This document shows positions 42,551 to 50,262 of a stretch of 64,000 nt of DNA, in pieces. The translations under genes were made by a program, and so were the position numbers. Position 1 is the stretch's first letter. The number at the start of each line of letters is the position of its first letter. Under the pieces are notes generated by a model. That model saw nothing but the letters and a program-made list of their open reading frames with translations, did no database searches and had not been told where the DNA came from. The stretch is from Bacillota bacterium (GTDB lineage: Bacteria; Bacillota; Clostridia; Acetivibrionales; DTU013), in assembly GCA_023435745.1 (NCBI GenBank), contig JAEZMD010000002.1:186001-250000 (forward strand), given 5' to 3'.

Positions 42551-44473
42551 ATGGCTGATCCGAATCAGAAGCAAACAAGAGAAGTGCCTGATCGCCACCA
42601 TGGCACAAGGGTGAAGCAAAAACCGAAAAATGTGAAAAGGACGTTGGGCAGGATATTGACATATGTGATTGAATATAAAATCCAGCTCGTCATTGTTGTG
42701 ATCGCCATCATCGGCAGCTCGTTGTCAAGCGTGGCCGGGACGTACTTTTTAAAGCCAATTATCAATGATTATATTATTCCCCTGATCGGGCAGGAAAACC
42801 CTGATCTGTCAGGATTTATTTCAATGCTTTCCGTGATGGGGGGCATATACCTGTTCGGTATATTCTGCGCGTATTTATACAGCCGTCTGATGCTGAACGT
42901 TTCGACAGGTACATTGAGAACGATCAGGGTAGAACTGTTTACGCATATGCAGGAGCTGCCCCTCAAATATTTTGACACGCATACCCACGGTGAATTGATG
43001 AGCCGCTTTACAAACGATGTGGATGCCTTGCGCGAGATGCTTTCACAAGGGATTCCCCAGTTGATTTCATCGGCGATCAGCGTGACCGGTGTGTTTGTAA
43101 TGATGATCGTACTGAGTCCTGTTCTGACGCTTCTTGTGATAGGCATGTTTATTGTCATCCTTATGGCGATCAGAAAGATTGGGGGTAACAGCGCGAAATT
43201 CTTCATCAGGCAGCAGAAGGAGCTCGGCAGGGTTAACGGATATATTGAGGAAATGATTGAAGGACAGAAGGTTGTAAAGGTTTTCAACTATGAGGAGCGT
43301 GTAAAGGCCGAGTTTGATAAAATGAACGGGGATTTGTGCGAGGCAGCCACCAGTGCCCATACCTTCGCCAATATATTGATGCCGGTCATGGGAAATCTAT
43401 CTTATGTCCATTATGCGCTTACAGCGACAGCCGGAGCCGTAATGGCCATTAATGGCTTTATGGATATCGGAACCATAGGCTCGTTCTTACAGTATACGCG
43501 CTCATTTTCGCATCCCATCACAACGATCTCGCAGCAACTGAACTCCATTCTTACCGCTCTTGCGGGTGCGGAGCGGGTATTCAACCTCCTGGATGAGAAG
43601 GCTGAAACGGATGATGGCACCGTGACGCTGGTCAATGCATTAAAGGATGAGGCGGGCAAGCTGACCGAAACCGATCAACACACCGGCGTTTGGGCATGGA
43701 AATGTCCGCGTCAGGACGGCACCGTTACCTATACGGAGGTCCGGGGAGATGTGCGCTTCGAGGAGGTGACCTTTGGATACGAACCGGGACAGACAGTATT
43801 GAACGGGATCAGCCTTTACGCCAAGCCCGGGCAGAAGATCGCCTTTGTAGGCTCGACGGGCGCGGGAAAGACTACGATTACTAATCTGATCAACCGCTTT
43901 TATGATGTCCCGGACGGAAAAATACGTTATGACGGGATTAACATCAATAAAATTAAAAAAGATGATTTAAGGAAATCTCTGGGCATGGTGCTGCAGGATA
44001 CCCACCTGTTTACGGGAACGGTTATGGATAACATTCGTTACGGAAGGCTCGAAGCAACCGATGAAGAGGTCATTGCCGCTGCGAAGCTGGCCAATGCCCA
44101 CTTTTTCATAAGTCATTTGCCCCAGGGCTACCAAACTGTGCTGACATCTGACGGAGCTAATCTAAGCCAGGGACAGCGTCAGCTGATCGCCATTGCCAGA
44201 GCCGCTGTGGCTGATCCGCCGGTGTTGATCCTGGATGAGGCCACAAGCTCTATCGATACCCGAACTGAAGCGTTGATCGAGAAGGGCATGGATACGCTGA
44301 TGGAGGACAGAACCGTCTTTGTCATCGCTCACAGGCTTTCTACCGTCCGTAACGCCAATGCAATAATTGTATTGGAGGACGGAAAAATTATCGAGCGCGG
44401 CGACCATGACGATCTGATTGCCCAGCAGGGAAAATACTACCAGCTCTACACAGGCATGTTCGAACTGGCATGA
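42551..44473 (+). CDS. ABC exporter half-transporter, catalytic subunit
   Basis: 640 residues, same TM-NBD layout with a longer linker insert (~355-390, TVTLVNALKDEAGKLTETD). Walker A is VGSTGAGKTT, signature NLSQGQRQL, Walker B VLILDEATSSID with catalytic Glu, and switch His in VIAHRLST. It therefore supplies the catalytic Walker B/H-loop while its LSQGQ signature completes the degenerate site of the partner. ATG begins immediately after the upstream TAA. Confidence 0.94.
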   Translation: MADPNQKQTREVPDRHHGTRVKQKPKNVKRTLGRILTYVIEYKIQLVIVVIAIIGSSLSSVAGTYFLKPIINDYIIPLIGQENPDLSGFISMLSVMGGIYLFGIFCAYLYSRLMLNVSTGTLRTIRVELFTHMQELPLKYFDTHTHGELMSRFTNDVDALREMLSQGIPQLISSAISVTGVFVMMIVLSPVLTLLVIGMFIVILMAIRKIGGNSAKFFIRQQKELGRVNGYIEEMIEGQKVVKVFNYEERVKAEFDKMNGDLCEAATSAHTFANILMPVMGNLSYVHYALTATAGAVMAINGFMDIGTIGSFLQYTRSFSHPITTISQQLNSILTALAGAERVFNLLDEKAETDDGTVTLVNALKDEAGKLTETDQHTGVWAWKCPRQDGTVTYTEVRGDVRFEEVTFGYEPGQTVLNGISLYAKPGQKIAFVGSTGAGKTTITNLINRFYDVPDGKIRYDGININKIKKDDLRKSLGMVLQDTHLFTGTVMDNIRYGRLEATDEEVIAAAKLANAHFFISHLPQGYQTVLTSDGANLSQGQRQLIAIARAAVADPPVLILDEATSSIDTRTEALIEKGMDTLMEDRTVFVIAHRLSTVRNANAIIVLEDGKIIERGDHDDLIAQQGKYYQLYTGMFELA

Positions 44474-44488
44474 ACTGATTTTTTGTGC

Positions 44489-44517
44489 TTGACACAAAGA
44501 TCTGTTTTTGCTATGAT
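44489..44517 (+). promoter_or_regulatory. promoter of infC-rpmI-rplT
   Basis: TTGACA (44489-44494), 17-bp spacer, TATGAT (44512-44517); transcription would start near 44524, leaving a ~180-nt leader. Confidence 0.8.
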
Positions 44518-44523
44518 GGTTCA

Positions 44524-44650
44524 GTAAAATAAAGAAGAAGTCATCCGCTTCTCACCTTACGGAGTTGTCCGATAGGGTCAATAGTACAGGGAATCATGAT
44601 ATGACCTTGCTATATTGGTGGATCGACAGTCTTCTGTGATCCACTTTTTA
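44524..44650 (+). promoter_or_regulatory. infC leader with attenuator (L20-leader type)
   Basis: The leader contains CCGCTTCTCACC, a GGTCA...TGACC pairing and, at 44618-44650, an intrinsic terminator: GTGGATC-g-ACAG tctt-type loop CTGT-GATCCAC then TTTTTATTT. A strong terminator between promoter and infC fits feedback attenuation by ribosomal protein L20 as in Bacillus. The match to the Rfam family is inferred from position and structure. Confidence 0.7.
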
Positions 44651-44705
44651 TTTATAGCCATTTGCGGCAATATTCGATGCATTAGATTAGCGGAGGTGTG
44701 TATTT

Positions 44706-45221
44706 ATAAGCAGCAGGAATGATTTGATGATCAATGAGGAGATCAGGGATAAGGAAGTGCGCGTGATTGATTCCGACGGTTCAATGCTGGGCATTATGCA
44801 GACCGCGGATGCACAGAATCTCGCGGTTACCAAAAACCTGGACCTTGTCAAGATTGCTCCCCAGGCCGTACCGCCTGTATGCAAGGTCATGGATTACGGA
44901 AAGTATATGTTTGAGCTTGCGAAGAAGGAGAAGGAAGCAAGGAAGAATCAAAAGATCATCAGCATGAAAGAGGTTTGGATCAAGCCGACGATTGAGGAAC
45001 ATGACTTCGAATTTAAAGCAAAGAATGCATATAAATTCCTCAAGGATGGGGACAAGGTAAAGGTCAGCGTCCGATTCAGAGGAAGGGAAATGAACTACAC
45101 CTCACTGGGCGAAAAGGTGCTAATCAAATTTGCGCAAGCAGTCGAGGAAGTGGGTACAGTGGAGAGAAAGCCGAAGCTGGAAGGCAGGAGTATGATTATG
45201 ATACTCAATCCGAAGCAGTAA
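44706..45221 (+). CDS. infC: translation initiation factor IF-3
   Basis: 171 residues from an AUA start. Domain order is IF3-N (LMINEEIRDKEVRVIDSDG), helical linker (KEKEARKNQKIISMKEVW) and IF3-C (VKVSVRFRGREMNYTSLG). The ATA at 44706 is chosen because GGAGGTG (44692-44698) is 7 nt upstream and translation from it gives ISSRNDLMINEE, the normal IF-3 N-terminus; the ATG at 44727 would be 28 nt from the Shine-Dalgarno and lose seven conserved-length residues. IF-3 rejects non-canonical starts, allowing autoregulation. Confidence 0.92.
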   Translation: MSSRNDLMINEEIRDKEVRVIDSDGSMLGIMQTADAQNLAVTKNLDLVKIAPQAVPPVCKVMDYGKYMFELAKKEKEARKNQKIISMKEVWIKPTIEEHDFEFKAKNAYKFLKDGDKVKVSVRFRGREMNYTSLGEKVLIKFAQAVEEVGTVERKPKLEGRSMIMILNPKQ

Positions 45222-45291
45222 GGTTTTTAATAAATCTTTCAGACATTCCGAAAGGCGTATCTGAAGAAAAAGTATAACAGGAGGGAATAAA

Positions 45292-45489
45292 ATGCCAAAA
45301 ATCAAGACACACAGCGCCTCTAAAAAGAGATTTAGAATAACCGCGAACGGCAAGGTTAAGATGAATCACGCTTTCAGAAGCCACAGACTAATATCAAAAG
45401 CAAGAAAGGCAAAGAAACACCACAGGCTCGGGGCTTATGCTTCTTCTGCCAATGAAGCGACTATAAAAATGATGGTACCGTACAAGTAG
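45292..45489 (+). CDS. rpmI: 50S ribosomal protein L35
   Basis: 65 residues, very basic: MPKIKTHSASKKRFRITANG begins the L35 signature, with NHAFRSHRLISKARKAKKH downstream. CAGGAGGG precedes the ATG. Middle gene of infC-rpmI-rplT. Confidence 0.97.
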   Translation: MPKIKTHSASKKRFRITANGKVKMNHAFRSHRLISKARKAKKHHRLGAYASSANEATIKMMVPYK

Positions 45490-45510
45490 GATGATAGGAG
45501 GAAGGATAAT

Positions 45511-45861
45511 ATGTCAAGAGTCAAAGGTGCATTAAGAAGACGTGCAAGACACAAGAAGGTGCTGAAACTTGCCAAAGGTTATTTCGGAGGCAAGAGCAAG
45601 CTCTTTAGGATAGCGAATCAAGCAGTGATGAAGTCTCTTTCATACGCATACAGGGACAGGAAAGCAAAGAAAAGGGATTTCAGGCAGTTATGGATCTCCA
45701 GGATCAATGCGGCTGCAAGAATCAACGGCATGAGTTACAGCAGGTTTATGAACGGTTTGAAAAAGGCCGGCGTGGGCCTCAACAGGAAGGTACTTGCAGA
45801 CATGGCGGTTAACGATGCTCAGGGCTTTGCACAGTTGGTTGAAAGCGTAAAAAACGCCTGA
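45511..45861 (+). CDS. rplT: 50S ribosomal protein L20
   Basis: 116 residues, basic. RARHKKVLKLAKGYFGGKSK and YRDRKAKKRDFRQLWISRIN are diagnostic. L20 is an early 50S assembly protein and the likely feedback regulator of the operon leader. AGGAGGAAGG precedes the ATG. Confidence 0.97.
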   Translation: MSRVKGALRRRARHKKVLKLAKGYFGGKSKLFRIANQAVMKSLSYAYRDRKAKKRDFRQLWISRINAAARINGMSYSRFMNGLKKAGVGLNRKVLADMAVNDAQGFAQLVESVKNA

Positions 45862-45880
45862 TATCCAGGCCGAATGTTGA

Positions 45881-45912
45881 ATAGAGGGCTGATAAGCCCT
45901 CTATTATTGTTT
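45881..45912 (+). terminator. terminator of the infC-rpmI-rplT operon
   Basis: ATAGAGGGCT (45881-45890), GATA loop, AGCCCTCTAT (45895-45904), then TATTGTTTA. Perfect 10-bp stem 20 bp after the rplT stop. Confidence 0.85.
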
Positions 45913-45918
45913 ATATAG

Positions 45919-45972
45919 CCATTAATAAGCATTTACAGCATTAATAGCATTTACGGCATGAACAGCAATTTG
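45919..45972 (+). repeat. degenerate 9/18-bp tandem repeats upstream of the rRNA methyltransferase
   Basis: AGCATTTACAGCATTAAT (45928-45945) and AGCATTTACGGCATGAAC (45946-45963) are 18-bp neighbours made of 9-bp AGCATTNAN units; a further AGCAATTTG follows. Confidence 0.6.
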
Positions 45973-45985
45973 TGAAGGAGTCTGT

Positions 45986-46786
45986 ATGATCAGATTGACA
46001 GGAACCAGGAATCCGATCGTGAAGGAGGTCCGGTCTCTTAAGAATAAAAGTGCCAGGACAGAGAAGAGCCTCTATTTTATTGAAGGCGCCAGATTTACAT
46101 CAGAAGCGCTGAAGGAGAATACCGACATATGCTATATCGTCCTGTCGGAAACCTTCGCTTCCGCAGGCGGATCTGCGGAACTGCTTGAGCAGATCAGCCA
46201 TGGCCGATTCGACTGCTATTGGCTGCCTGACAGTTTGTTTGAATCTATTTCGGACACACAAAATCCACAGGGTATTCTGGCTGTTTTAAGGCAGAAGAAA
46301 AAACAACTTAAGGATAACAGTATTGCCGATGGACTGCTGGTTATTCTGGATGCGGTCAAGGATCCGGGAAACATGGGTACTATCATCAGGACTGCCGATG
46401 CGGCAGGCTGTACGGGTGTGATTATTCCGGACGGCTGCGTTGATATCTACAACCCGAAGGTGCTTCGGGCAACGATGGGCTCTGTTTTCCATGTGCCGAT
46501 TTACCATTGCGCGAGTACGGCCGATGCAATAAGCTTCTCGAAGGAGAAGGGATTTCTTATATGTGCTTCTCATCTTGAGGGAGCTGTCAGTATCTATCAG
46601 GCGGATTTATCAGGTAATATTGCATTAGTCATCGGAAGTGAAGCTGAAGGGATCAGTGATGAGACAATCCGGAATGCCGATCTGCTGATCAAAATACCAA
46701 TGGCAGGCAGAGCGGAGTCACTGAACGCTTCAGCCGCCGCCGCGGTAATGATGTTTGAGGCCATGCGCCAGCGTGAGACGAGATAG
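45986..46786 (+). CDS. SpoU/TrmH-family RNA 2'-O-methyltransferase
   Basis: 266 residues. An N-terminal substrate-binding domain (~30-105; NKSARTEKSLYFIEGARFTSEAL) precedes a trefoil-knot SPOUT domain with DPGNMGTIIRTADAAG, VIGSEAEGISDE and IPMAGRAESLNASAAAAVMMFEA. It probably methylates a 23S rRNA ribose (RlmB/YsgA-like). GAAGGAG precedes the ATG. Confidence 0.92.
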   Translation: MIRLTGTRNPIVKEVRSLKNKSARTEKSLYFIEGARFTSEALKENTDICYIVLSETFASAGGSAELLEQISHGRFDCYWLPDSLFESISDTQNPQGILAVLRQKKKQLKDNSIADGLLVILDAVKDPGNMGTIIRTADAAGCTGVIIPDGCVDIYNPKVLRATMGSVFHVPIYHCASTADAISFSKEKGFLICASHLEGAVSIYQADLSGNIALVIGSEAEGISDETIRNADLLIKIPMAGRAESLNASAAAAVMMFEAMRQRETR

Positions 46787-46810
46787 TAGTGTGGCTGGAA
46801 GGCTGAGAAG

Positions 46811-47209
46811 CTATAAAACGTTATCAAGGAGTAACTTTTCTTTGTTGGGAATGTGGCCGACAAATTTTTTCAGTGCCGCCGCTTCCTGAAGTGCCGATGC
46901 GTCATCTTTCGACTTGACCAGCGCTTGCAGGCGGGACACGGTGACGTCGATATTATCAATTTCCTGGTGATCTACCAGAGCCGACCAGGTTCCCTTTACA
47001 TCCTCCCATTGCTTCATGATCCGATCAACCTGATTTTCAGCCTGCTCCCAATTCTTCTTTTTTATGCCTGCTTCTGCTTCTTTAACAGACTGCACGATTT
47101 GATCAGAATCATGAAACAGAATCTGTTGTGCAAATACGCTCGCTGTGATAATGACGGCTGTAATAGCAATGATGGAGACAATAGTTTTGATTATGACTGT
47201 TTGCTTCAT
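46811..47209 (-). CDS. DUF4363-type membrane-anchored protein
   Basis: 132 residues: one N-terminal TM helix (IIKTIVSIIAITAVIITASVF) followed by an extracytoplasmic helical domain rich in Trp, Lys and Glu (EAGIKKKNWEQAENQVDRIMKQWEDVKGTWSALVDHQEI, written in parts as AGIKKKNWEQAENQ and MKQWEDVKGTWSALVDHQE). Function unknown. ATG overlaps the DUF421 stop by 4 nt, the pair commonly seen in Clostridia. Confidence 0.8.
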   Translation of the reverse strand: MKQTVIIKTIVSIIAITAVIITASVFAQQILFHDSDQIVQSVKEAEAGIKKKNWEQAENQVDRIMKQWEDVKGTWSALVDHQEIDNIDVTVSRLQALVKSKDDASALQEAAALKKFVGHIPNKEKLLLDNVL

Positions 47210-47928
47210 TTCTGGCTTATCTCCTTTTTCCCGCGCTTTTTGCTTTTCGAACCGGCAGCCTGCCTGGCTTGCAGGTGAAGCTTCCCGGATGGCTCCAGAG
47301 AGGCGAACAGGATCTGCTCAGGATGGTCATAGTGCTGGCTTCGCAAAGCTTGCGTCAACCATAGCCGGTCTTTCCCGATTTTTTTCAAATTGTCCGATAG
47401 AACACGTCCGTCAATTATTATATCCATCGGTAATCCCTCATAATCTGTTTTGATATCCATATCCTCCGGATTCAGCGGACGTTTTTGCGACTTGGGAATC
47501 ACGCTAAGCTGTCCGTTTGTCTCAAGAATCGCATATTCGACGTCCGCAATATTTGGATGGTTGTTGATCCTCAGTTGCTCCAGAAGGTCATTAAGGGTAT
47601 ACAGTTCCTTATTGAGCGAGCTTTCAATGATCTGCCCTCTTTCGATCAGGATCGTCGGTTTGCCGCAAATGATCGCTCTGGCACGCAGACTCTTTATAGA
47701 TAAAAAAGATATGAGCAACTGCAGGATCAGCAGTGTTAATATTGGGATGATTCCATGGAGCAAGGGAATCCCGGTATTTTGCATGGGAACGGCAGCGAGA
47801 TCCGAGATCATAATGGCAATGGCAAGTTCAAAGGGCTGGAGCTGACCGATCTGCCTTTTCCCCATTATTCTCATGACAATGACAACAATAACGTACAAAA
47901 TGATTGTCCTGACAAATACCACCAGCAT
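47206..47928 (-). CDS. DUF421 (YetF-type) membrane protein
   Basis: 240 residues. Three N-terminal TM helices (~5-75; IMGKRQIGQLQPFELAIAIMISDLA is the family signature) are followed by two soluble DUF421 alpha/beta domains with GKPTILIERGQI and NNHPNIADVEYAILETNGQLS. Homologues in Bacillus (YetF, YdfS) are linked to spores. ATG at 47928 behind GGGAG is preferred to an upstream one at 48003. Confidence 0.9.
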   Translation of the reverse strand: MLVVFVRTIILYVIVVIVMRIMGKRQIGQLQPFELAIAIMISDLAAVPMQNTGIPLLHGIIPILTLLILQLLISFLSIKSLRARAIICGKPTILIERGQIIESSLNKELYTLNDLLEQLRINNHPNIADVEYAILETNGQLSVIPKSQKRPLNPEDMDIKTDYEGLPMDIIIDGRVLSDNLKKIGKDRLWLTQALRSQHYDHPEQILFASLEPSGKLHLQARQAAGSKSKKRGKKEISQK

Positions 47929-47988
47929 TTCAATTTCTCCCTTCAAGCATGTAGGTATATTTTGTGCACTGTACCGGACGTCTATTCT

Positions 47989-48017
47989 GAATAATATAAA
48001 CAAAAGTGGCTATGCTA
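47989..48017 (+). promoter_or_regulatory. candidate forespore-type (sigma-G/F) promoter of the coat genes
   Basis: GAATA (47989-47993), 17-bp spacer, TATGCTA (48011-48017) compares with the GNATR-18-CATNNTA pattern of sigma-G. One mismatch in the -10 and slightly short spacing. Confidence 0.35.
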
Positions 48018-48048
48018 ATTTGGAATACTAATAAAAAGGAGGAATAAT

Positions 48049-48246
48049 ATGTCCCTTACAACGAAAGAACTGTTACTTGTGCAGGACAATATCAAAATGG
48101 CAGAGAATTCGATCAAGTTTATGCAGGCATGTGCTGAGATGGCCACGGATCCACAGGTCAAAGGCTTATGTCAAAGCATGACGAGGGAGCACCAGCAGGA
48201 TCTGCAAACATTGATCAAGCACATTAACACCACAACAGTTCAATAG
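48049..48246 (+). CDS. small CotF-like spore coat protein
   Basis: 65 residues, mostly helical and without a signal: LTTKELLLVQDNIKMAENSI and MTREHQQDLQTLIKHI resemble the helical halves of the CotF/ferritin-like coat family. AAGGAGG precedes the ATG. Followed 11 nt later by a second coat gene. Confidence 0.7.
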   Translation: MSLTTKELLLVQDNIKMAENSIKFMQACAEMATDPQVKGLCQSMTREHQQDLQTLIKHINTTTVQ

Positions 48247-48257
48247 GAGGAAAATAG

Positions 48258-48533
48258 ATGAATTATTTAGGTGACAGGGAAATAACCCAGACGCTGCTCA
48301 ATGAACACAAGCTATGTGCATCTTCTTTGACGAATCTTGTGCTTGAGAGCTCCAACCAGAGCTTGAGGAATGACGCTGCCGGTATTTTAAGCAGAACCTT
48401 CCAGCATCAGAAGAATATATTTGACCTGATGACGCAAAAGGGCTGGTATTCCGCACAGCAGGCCAGCCAACAGGAAATTACCGCCGCTAAGCAGGAAGCC
48501 GGAAAAATACAGTCCTCGATCAATATGATGTAA
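48258..48533 (+). CDS. CotF-family spore coat protein
   Basis: 91 residues. YLGDREITQTLLNEHKLCAS and FQHQKNIFDLMTQKGWYSAQ are the Coat F signature (the GWY-A/P motif near the C-terminus). Gln/Ala-rich tail. Likely a spore coat component expressed late in sporulation. Confidence 0.87.
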   Translation: MNYLGDREITQTLLNEHKLCASSLTNLVLESSNQSLRNDAAGILSRTFQHQKNIFDLMTQKGWYSAQQASQQEITAAKQEAGKIQSSINMM

Positions 48534-48545
48534 TTGAACCATCAG

Positions 48546-48583
48546 AAAAAAAAGTTCGGCGCCCGGCGCCGAACTTTTTTTTA
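48546..48583. terminator. bidirectional terminator between coat and SASP genes
   Basis: GTTCGGCGCC and GGCGCCGAAC form a near-perfect palindrome, with AAAAAAA on one side and TTTTTTTT on the other; it serves the convergent coat and SASP genes. Confidence 0.92.
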
Positions 48584-48594
48584 TTCATTATTGA

Positions 48595-48792
48595 TTATTT
48601 CTTGTTGATATCATAATTGCTTCCGGTATATGTTTCAAATACCTTCTTTACGATATTGCCGCCGATCTTACCTGCATCTCTTGACGCGATGTCTCCGTTA
48701 TATCCCTGCTTAAGGTTTACGCCAACCTGATTGGCGATCTCGTACTTCATTTGATCAAATGAAGTTTTGCTCCTGCTGTTGTTATTAGCCAT
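48595..48792 (-). CDS. alpha/beta-type small acid-soluble spore protein
   Basis: 65 residues. FDQMKYEIANQVGVNL contains the GPR-protease cleavage region of SASPs (KYEIA) and DIASRDAGKIGGNIVKKV the DNA-binding C-terminal helix. It coats and protects spore DNA. GAGGAGGTGATAT precedes the ATG. Confidence 0.96.
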   Translation of the reverse strand: MANNNSRSKTSFDQMKYEIANQVGVNLKQGYNGDIASRDAGKIGGNIVKKVFETYTGSNYDINKK

Positions 48793-48890
48793 TATATCAC
48801 CTCCTCAATAACTATTGTGTCAAAAAAACAGGTGATTATAACTTGTAAGATTTGGGTGATTGCATGGTTTTGGGTAAACTGATTTATCAA

Positions 48891-50012
48891 CTAATCCATA
48901 ATAAAATGAACAATATCACGCGCGCTATATGGATTTGCGAATTGAAGCTGTGATTTCTTTATCTTTACGAGCTTTTGGAAATCGTCAGCCAGCAGCTCTG
49001 CAACTGTCTCTTCCAGCTTTTTCGGATCGGTGCAAACAGCGCCAAGGCCGTGCTTTAACACATATGCAGGATTTCCTTCCTCCTGTCCGGGGAGAGCTCC
49101 CGTTATTACCACAGGAACGTTGCACATGACCGATTCCATAAGGGTATTCGGGCTTGCACGCATAAAAATGATGTCTGAGTCAAGCATGAGTTTGTCGATA
49201 TGTTCCGTGAAGCCAAGTATTTCGACCTTGTCCTTGAATTTTTCGGCAAGCGTATGCTCCAATGCTCGTTTTAGAATTTTATTTCTGCCGCATACCAATC
49301 TGACATTACAATCAAAATTTTTCAACAGAATCCTGGCAAGCCTGCTCATATTGCCGGATCCCTCTCCGCCGCTCATTATCGTGAAGCGCAGGGGATAATG
49401 GGGGATATACTCAAGCTGTTCAGCATCTGTTCCGGATTCAAGCAGCTTGCTCATATGACCGGCAAACCGCTGCCTGACAGGAAAGCCAAATATCCTGATC
49501 CGTTCCTCGGGTACGCCGTATTTCAGGCATACCTCCTTTGCCTCCGGAGTGGGGCAGATGGTGAAGGCCGCCTGAGGATTGCACCATAAGGGCGTGATGG
49601 TGACAGGGTCTGCAACTACGGCGAACAGGGGTACATCGTACTTGATTTTTAAGAGTATGCTTGTAACAGCGGCATTGTAGTTCGGATGGGTAACAACAAT
49701 CGCATCCGGGCGCATTTCATGCAGCAGCTTTACAAAGCGCTCATGTATGGCAAGCTCTGTGAATTCAATAAACAGGGAGGGTCGTTTAAGCGTAATATCC
49801 CAGATTCCCTTCCATGCATCTTTAGATGTACGTGTGATAGAGCCGTACATTTTACCGATATTTAGTCCCAGATTTCCAAACAGCGAAAACCCATCCACTA
49901 CTCTGACCCGGGTCTCCGTATAATTTCCGAACTGCTCAAGCAGTGATTCTGTAATACTTTTATGTCCATGACCTGTTACGTCCGATGATAAAATCAAAAT
50001 ATTATTGTACAT
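48891..50012 (-). CDS. MGDG synthase/UgtP-like glycosyltransferase
   Basis: 373-residue GT-B enzyme. The N-terminal ILILSSDVTGHGHKSITESL is the MGDG_synth signature; FAVVADPVTITPLW and the donor-binding IMSGGEGSGNMSRL and FMRASPNTLMESVMCNVPVVITG follow. The family glycosylates diacylglycerol or makes lipid II (MurG-related). ATG at 50012 has GAGAGAG 7 nt upstream; ATGs at 50021 and 50048 are alternatives. Acceptor not determinable. Confidence 0.87.
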   Translation of the reverse strand: MYNNILILSSDVTGHGHKSITESLLEQFGNYTETRVRVVDGFSLFGNLGLNIGKMYGSITRTSKDAWKGIWDITLKRPSLFIEFTELAIHERFVKLLHEMRPDAIVVTHPNYNAAVTSILLKIKYDVPLFAVVADPVTITPLWCNPQAAFTICPTPEAKEVCLKYGVPEERIRIFGFPVRQRFAGHMSKLLESGTDAEQLEYIPHYPLRFTIMSGGEGSGNMSRLARILLKNFDCNVRLVCGRNKILKRALEHTLAEKFKDKVEILGFTEHIDKLMLDSDIIFMRASPNTLMESVMCNVPVVITGALPGQEEGNPAYVLKHGLGAVCTDPKKLEETVAELLADDFQKLVKIKKSQLQFANPYSARDIVHFIMD

Positions 50013-50262
50013 ATATGTCATCTCTCTCTTTCTCTTTTTGCGTGCCATGTCTCATATTATTATACTGCATTTTGGATTTAATCGTCTGGAAACTTCTATT
50101 AATGCTTTTACGATACTTTTGCTGCCGGGTGTTCAAAAAATGCGATGATGTTTAAGTGTCAGACGTGGATGTCATAATTATTTATTCCGCTGTTTCTTTT
50201 CTAAAATGCTGTCATTAATTAACTGCATGTTACTTCAAGGACGTTGTAAATAATATAGCATT

